From: Paracoccaceae bacterium
GTDB taxonomy: Bacteria; Pseudomonadota; Alphaproteobacteria; Rhodobacterales; Rhodobacteraceae
Direction of reading: 5' to 3'
Length of the DNA: 8,339 nucleotides
NCBI GenBank assembly: GCA_007123625.1
Contig: SKKS01000480.1
Span: forward strand, 1 to 8,339
Of this stretch, positions 6,022 through 8,339 are shown one piece after another; position 1 is the stretch's first letter, and each line of letters begins with the position of its first letter. The notes beneath the pieces are model-generated. The model saw only the letters and a list, made by a program, of their open reading frames with translations, did not search any database and was not told the origin of the DNA. Made by a program: the position numbers and the translations under genes.

Positions 6022-6673
6022 GCCTGTCCGCCGCCCGCGGAATTCGGAGCGCACCAAGGAGGCGATCCTTGCCGCAGCGCGGGCCGAGTTCTGCGCACAC
6101 GGGCTGGGCGGGGCGCGGGTCGATGCGATTGCCGCGCGCGCCGGGGCAAACAAGCGGCTGCTTTACCATTACTTCGGCAACAAGGAAGACCTTTATCGCG
6201 CCGTCCTGCTGGAAGCCTATGCCGAAATCCGCGTGGGTGAACGCGAGCTGAACCTCGACTCGCTCAGTCCGGACGAGGCGATGGACCGGCTGGTGCGCTT
6301 TACCTTCCGGCACTTCCTGGCAAATCCGTGGTTCACCAGCCTTCTGTCGACCGAGAACCTGCAGAACGCGGCGTTTCTCAAGTCACTCCCCGATATTCCA
6401 GCGCTGCATTCACCACTCGTGGGACAGATCGAGAAGATACTGGATCAGGGGCGGCGCGAGGGGATTTTCCGCGACGGGATCGACCCCATCCAGCTTTATA
6501 TCTCGATCGCCGCGCTGGGGTACTTCTATGTCTCCAACATCAAGACTCTGTCGGTGATCTTCGAGCGCGATCTTGGATCCACGATGATGGTGCAGGAACG
6601 CGAGGCACAGGCCGTACAGATGGTGCTGCGCTACCTGTGGAAACCCGGCGTGCAGCCCCTGCGCGAGGTCTGA
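5969..6673 (+). CDS. TetR-family transcriptional regulator (RutR/YcdC-like)
   Basis: The product is 234 residues from GTG 5969, or 219 from GTG 6014, which overlaps the tctA stop. Neither start has a strong ribosome site, so the N-terminus is unsettled, but both keep the DNA-binding domain intact. The TetR helix-turn-helix lies at about residues 26-72: RNSERTKEAILAAARAEF, then VDAIAARAGANKRLLYHYF. The C-terminal ligand domain includes GIDPIQLYISIAALGYFYVS (about 172-191), which I recall as like that of the pyrimidine regulator RutR (YcdC). This is a resemblance, not proof of a pyrimidine ligand. As the last gene of the transporter operon it would be made together with its likely targets and sense imported substrate or a product. 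It is the prime candidate to bind the paired sites at 879-897 and 2718-2736. Confidence 0.88.
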   Translation: MSQASSSKPAPRKRAVAEPVRRPRNSERTKEAILAAARAEFCAHGLGGARVDAIAARAGANKRLLYHYFGNKEDLYRAVLLEAYAEIRVGERELNLDSLSPDEAMDRLVRFTFRHFLANPWFTSLLSTENLQNAAFLKSLPDIPALHSPLVGQIEKILDQGRREGIFRDGIDPIQLYISIAALGYFYVSNIKTLSVIFERDLGSTMMVQEREAQAVQMVLRYLWKPGVQPLREV

Positions 6674-6706
6674 GCGCAGGCGTCCAGCCAAGCGCTGAGC
6701 GCGCCG

Positions 6707-7390
6707 TCAGCTGCTGCCCTGCAATCCGGTGAGGGCGATTTCGGCCGCGTCGCGCAGGTGGTCCTTAACCGCAGAGGCGGCTGCATCGGGGTCATTCGCG
6801 CAGATCGCCGCACAGATGCGCTGCATATGGGCATAGCCTGACACCTGCCTGTCGGTGCTGGCGAGGGTGATCGCGCGCAGGCGCGAGATTCGCCCATTCA
6901 GGCGCTGGACGATATCCCACGCCACGTCATTCCCGGCAGCGGTGAAGATCACTTCGTAAAACCGCGTCGTCGCCGCCAGCAGAGTCTCCGGATCAAGGCG
7001 GTCATAGGCGGCTTTCAGCTCTGCCAGTGCGCCGGTCAACTGCGCCCCGGTCTCGGCGCGCGCCTGCCGCGCACATGCCGCCGCAGCGTCGGCTTCGAGC
7101 AGGGCGCGGATGTCATAGATCTGCCGGGCCACCGGCCAATCGAGCGTCGCAACCACGGGGCCGCTGCGGGGCAGGGTCTCGACCAATCCTTCGGCTTCCA
7201 GCACGCGAATTGCTTCGCGGATTACCGAGCGCGATACACCAAGCTGGTTGCACAGGCTGCGCTCCACCAACCGGGCGCCGCTGGCGAAATGGCCCGAGAT
7301 GATGGCCTTGCGCAACTGAGCAACGACCAGTCCCCGCAGGGACGTGGCGGGAAACGTGATCCGCAAGGGGCTGTCGGTGGCGTCAGTCAT
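6707..7390 (-). CDS. GntR-family transcriptional regulator, FadR/FCD subfamily
   Basis: The product is 227 residues, normal for the FCD subgroup. The N-terminal winged helix spans about residues 17-81, with LVERSLCNQLGVSRSVIREA (41-60) as the recognition region and the wing at PRSGPVV. The helical FCD sensor spans about 87-218, starting at IYDIRALLEADAA. In most FCD proteins one Asp and three His bind a metal that helps hold the effector. Here His188 and His211 are present, but the paired Asp and His of the DxxFH motif appear as Thr141 and Tyr145 (TTRFYEVIF), so metal binding may be altered or lost. The gene is convergent with the TetR gene (33-bp gap) and divergent from the hydrolase, with a canonical FadR-type palindrome between. 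It probably represses itself and the hydrolase unit. No strong ribosome site precedes ATG 7390. Confidence 0.9.
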   Translation of the reverse strand: MTDATDSPLRITFPATSLRGLVVAQLRKAIISGHFASGARLVERSLCNQLGVSRSVIREAIRVLEAEGLVETLPRSGPVVATLDWPVARQIYDIRALLEADAAAACARQARAETGAQLTGALAELKAAYDRLDPETLLAATTRFYEVIFTAAGNDVAWDIVQRLNGRISRLRAITLASTDRQVSGYAHMQRICAAICANDPDAAASAVKDHLRDAAEIALTGLQGSS

Positions 7391-7432
7391 CGCGCCAAGC
7401 TAGGCCGGAACAAACCGTCAGGCAAGATGTGA

Positions 7433-7475
7433 TTGACAGATGGTATTATGGTATACCATCTTCTGGCCTGAGCAA
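7433..7475. promoter_or_regulatory. Candidate divergent promoters of the GntR and hydrolase genes
   Basis: Rightward, TTGACA lies at 7433-7438, but the -10 is ambiguous (TACCAT at 7454-7459 with a 15-base spacer, or CATCTT at 7457-7462 with 18). Leftward, CATAAT (7445-7450, minus strand) is a good -10, with TTGCTC (7470-7475) as a poor -35 at 19 bases. Both overlap the operator, consistent with repression of both genes. Confidence 0.4.
7440..7459. promoter_or_regulatory. GntR/FCD-type operator ATGGTATACCAT with an extra half-site
   Basis: A perfect 12-bp palindrome lies at 7448-7459, and its left half is repeated in direct orientation at 7440-7446 (ATGGTAT). TGGTATACCA fits the known binding pattern of FadR/FCD-type GntR regulators, and the site lies in the 96-bp gap between the GntR gene and the hydrolase. 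The palindrome is observed; its binding by the adjacent GntR product is a strong inference. Confidence 0.75.
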
Positions 7476-7486
7476 CGGAGCCCGTG

Positions 7487-8317
7487 ATGCCAGCAGTGAT
7501 TCGCAAGACGGTGACAGGGAACATGATGTCGACAACCCTGCATCTGTCTGACGGGCTGCGTGTCCGGGCGTTGATCTCGGGCACGGGCGCGCCCGTGGTG
7601 CTGATCCACGGCGTCGGCCTGCGCGCCGAGGTCTGGGCGCCACAGATGGCAGCGCTCGCCGACAGCCACTGTGTGATCGCGGTGGATATGCCCGGCCATG
7701 GCGGGAGCGATCCGCTTTCGGGCACGCCGGAATTGCAGGATTTCGTGGCCTGGGCGGTGCGCGTGATTGAAACGCTGGAACGTACACCGGTTTCTCTGGC
7801 GGGTCATTCCATGGGCGCACTGATCGCCGCAGGACTGGCGGTCGACCGGCCCGACCTTCTGGCCCGCGTAGCACTGCTGAACGCCGTATACCGCCGAAGC
7901 CCGGCGGCGCGGTCCGAGGTTCTGGCCCGCGCCGCCGACATTTCCGCAGGGAGCTGCAGTCTTGACAACCCGCTGGACCGCTGGTTTTCGCCCGACGAAA
8001 CCGTGTTGCGCAAGCAGACCGGAACATGGCTGTGTCAGAACACCATCCAGGGTTACGGCGCGGCCTATCGCGCCTTTGCGACGGGTGATGATTCCTATGC
8101 GGACAGGATCGCGCGCATCGCCTGCCCCTTGCTGGTGCTGACAGGCGCCGACGATGGCAATTCAACGCCCGACATGGCCCGCGCTATCGCCGCCGCCGCA
8201 CCGCTGGGCCGTGCCGTTATCATCCCCGGTCACCGCCACATGGTGCCCCTGACCGCCCCGGAGCCGGTAAGCGCCGCGCTGCTGGACTGGCTTGCAACCG
8301 AAGGGGCCGCGACATGA
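7487..8317 (+). CDS. Alpha/beta-fold hydrolase
   Basis: The product is 276 residues, the usual size of single-domain alpha/beta hydrolases such as esterases, enol-lactonases and C-C bond hydrolases, and probably cytoplasmic since no signal peptide is seen. The HGVG oxyanion loop is at 41-44, the nucleophile elbow GHSMG at 106-110 gives Ser108, the acid is Asp222 or Asp223 in TGADDGNSTP, and the histidine is probably His251 in GHRHMVPL. The catalytic triad thus looks complete. ATG 7487 has GGAG six bases upstream. An adjacent GTG at 7484 is less likely, and ATG 7526 with AGGGA in front is a real alternative that would remove a 13-residue tail. It is divergent from the GntR gene, whose operator lies between, and overlaps the next gene by ATGA. 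Substrate unknown; ring-opening of a lactone or an ester is plausible. Confidence 0.88.
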   Translation: MPAVIRKTVTGNMMSTTLHLSDGLRVRALISGTGAPVVLIHGVGLRAEVWAPQMAALADSHCVIAVDMPGHGGSDPLSGTPELQDFVAWAVRVIETLERTPVSLAGHSMGALIAAGLAVDRPDLLARVALLNAVYRRSPAARSEVLARAADISAGSCSLDNPLDRWFSPDETVLRKQTGTWLCQNTIQGYGAAYRAFATGDDSYADRIARIACPLLVLTGADDGNSTPDMARAIAAAAPLGRAVIIPGHRHMVPLTAPEPVSAALLDWLATEGAAT

Positions 8318-8339
8318 CCGACGCACAAAGCGATCCGCG
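8314..8339 (+). CDS. Start of a downstream gene, cut by window edge
   Basis: ATG 8314 overlaps the hydrolase stop as ATGA and is preceded by AAGGGG at 8301-8306, seven bases away. Only eight codons are visible (MTDAQSDP), too few for identification. The overlap and ribosome site indicate an operon partner translationally coupled to the hydrolase, so its identity would probably reveal the hydrolase pathway. Confidence 0.6.

Noticed and set aside
4471..6153. 560-codon open frame on the minus strand opposite tctA
   Set aside because: The product is rich in R, H, Q, D and P with no domain, and covers a certain TctA gene. High-GC coding DNA commonly leaves an open antisense frame.
5235..6251. 338-codon plus-strand frame overlapping tctA and the TetR gene
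   Set aside because: It lies out of frame with two confident genes, has no coherent domain, and is rich in R, G, A and P, as expected of a shifted frame.
6674..6706. GCGC-TGA-GCGC mini-hairpin between the convergent TetR and GntR genes
   Set aside because: The arms are only 4 bp with no U-tract, too weak to call a bidirectional terminator.
8051..8060. GGGTTACGG in the hydrolase gene as a third operator copy
   Set aside because: It has only GGTTAC without the AACC-N4 partner or the TTA extension and lies inside a coding region.
1..8339. Mobile elements, CRISPR arrays, tRNA or rRNA genes, toxin-antitoxin or defence genes
   Set aside because: I searched by eye for terminal repeats, regularly spaced repeats, transposase motifs and RNA-gene signatures and saw none; the genes are metabolic, transport and regulatory.

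Overview
The window is GC-rich, densely coded DNA with short intergenic gaps. The codon usage and gene families suggest an alphaproteobacterium, most likely a Rhodobacterales/Roseobacter-type organism. That placement is inferred from style and protein character, not from a marker gene. I found no rRNA, tRNA, CRISPR array, insertion sequence or phage gene.

Layout from left to right. Positions 1-832 (minus strand) hold the N-terminal 277 residues of a Gfo/Idh/MocA-family NAD(P)-dependent dehydrogenase that runs off the left edge. Positions 939-1679 (minus) encode a TauE/SafE-type permease. Divergent from it, 1841-2680 (plus) encodes a TIM-barrel sugar isomerase/epimerase-like protein. Next comes a complete tripartite tricarboxylate transporter (TTT) operon: tctC-type periplasmic binding protein (2819-3853), small membrane subunit TctB (3901-4449, or from a GTG at 3850) and large membrane subunit TctA (4495-6021). 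Its last gene overlaps a TetR-family regulator (5969-6673). A convergent GntR/FCD-family regulator follows (6707-7390, minus). Divergent from that is an alpha/beta hydrolase (7487-8317), whose stop codon overlaps the ATG of a further gene cut by the right edge.

The set reads as a catabolic island for an organic acid, probably a sugar acid or other polyhydroxylated carboxylate. TctC captures the substrate in the periplasm, TctAB carries it across the membrane, and the TIM-barrel isomerase and the dehydrogenase are candidate first enzymes. The substrate cannot be read from the sequence. The hydrolase plus the truncated downstream gene appear to be a second unit controlled by the GntR protein.

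The main non-coding signal is a pair of matching operator-like sites. GTAACC-TTAT-GGTTAC lies in front of the dehydrogenase and AGAACC-GGAT-GGTTAC lies just upstream of the -35 box of the transporter. Both are followed by TTA. They tie the two divergently transcribed ends of the cluster into one candidate regulon. The spacing resembles the RutR operator as I remember it, and the local TetR protein looks RutR-like, so it is the first candidate to bind them. A second operator, ATGGTATACCAT plus a direct-repeat half-site, sits between the GntR gene and the hydrolase. Other points of interest are a strong hairpin at the tctC-tctB junction, an 18-codon ORF bridging tctB and tctA, and a GntR sensor domain lacking two of its usual metal ligands.
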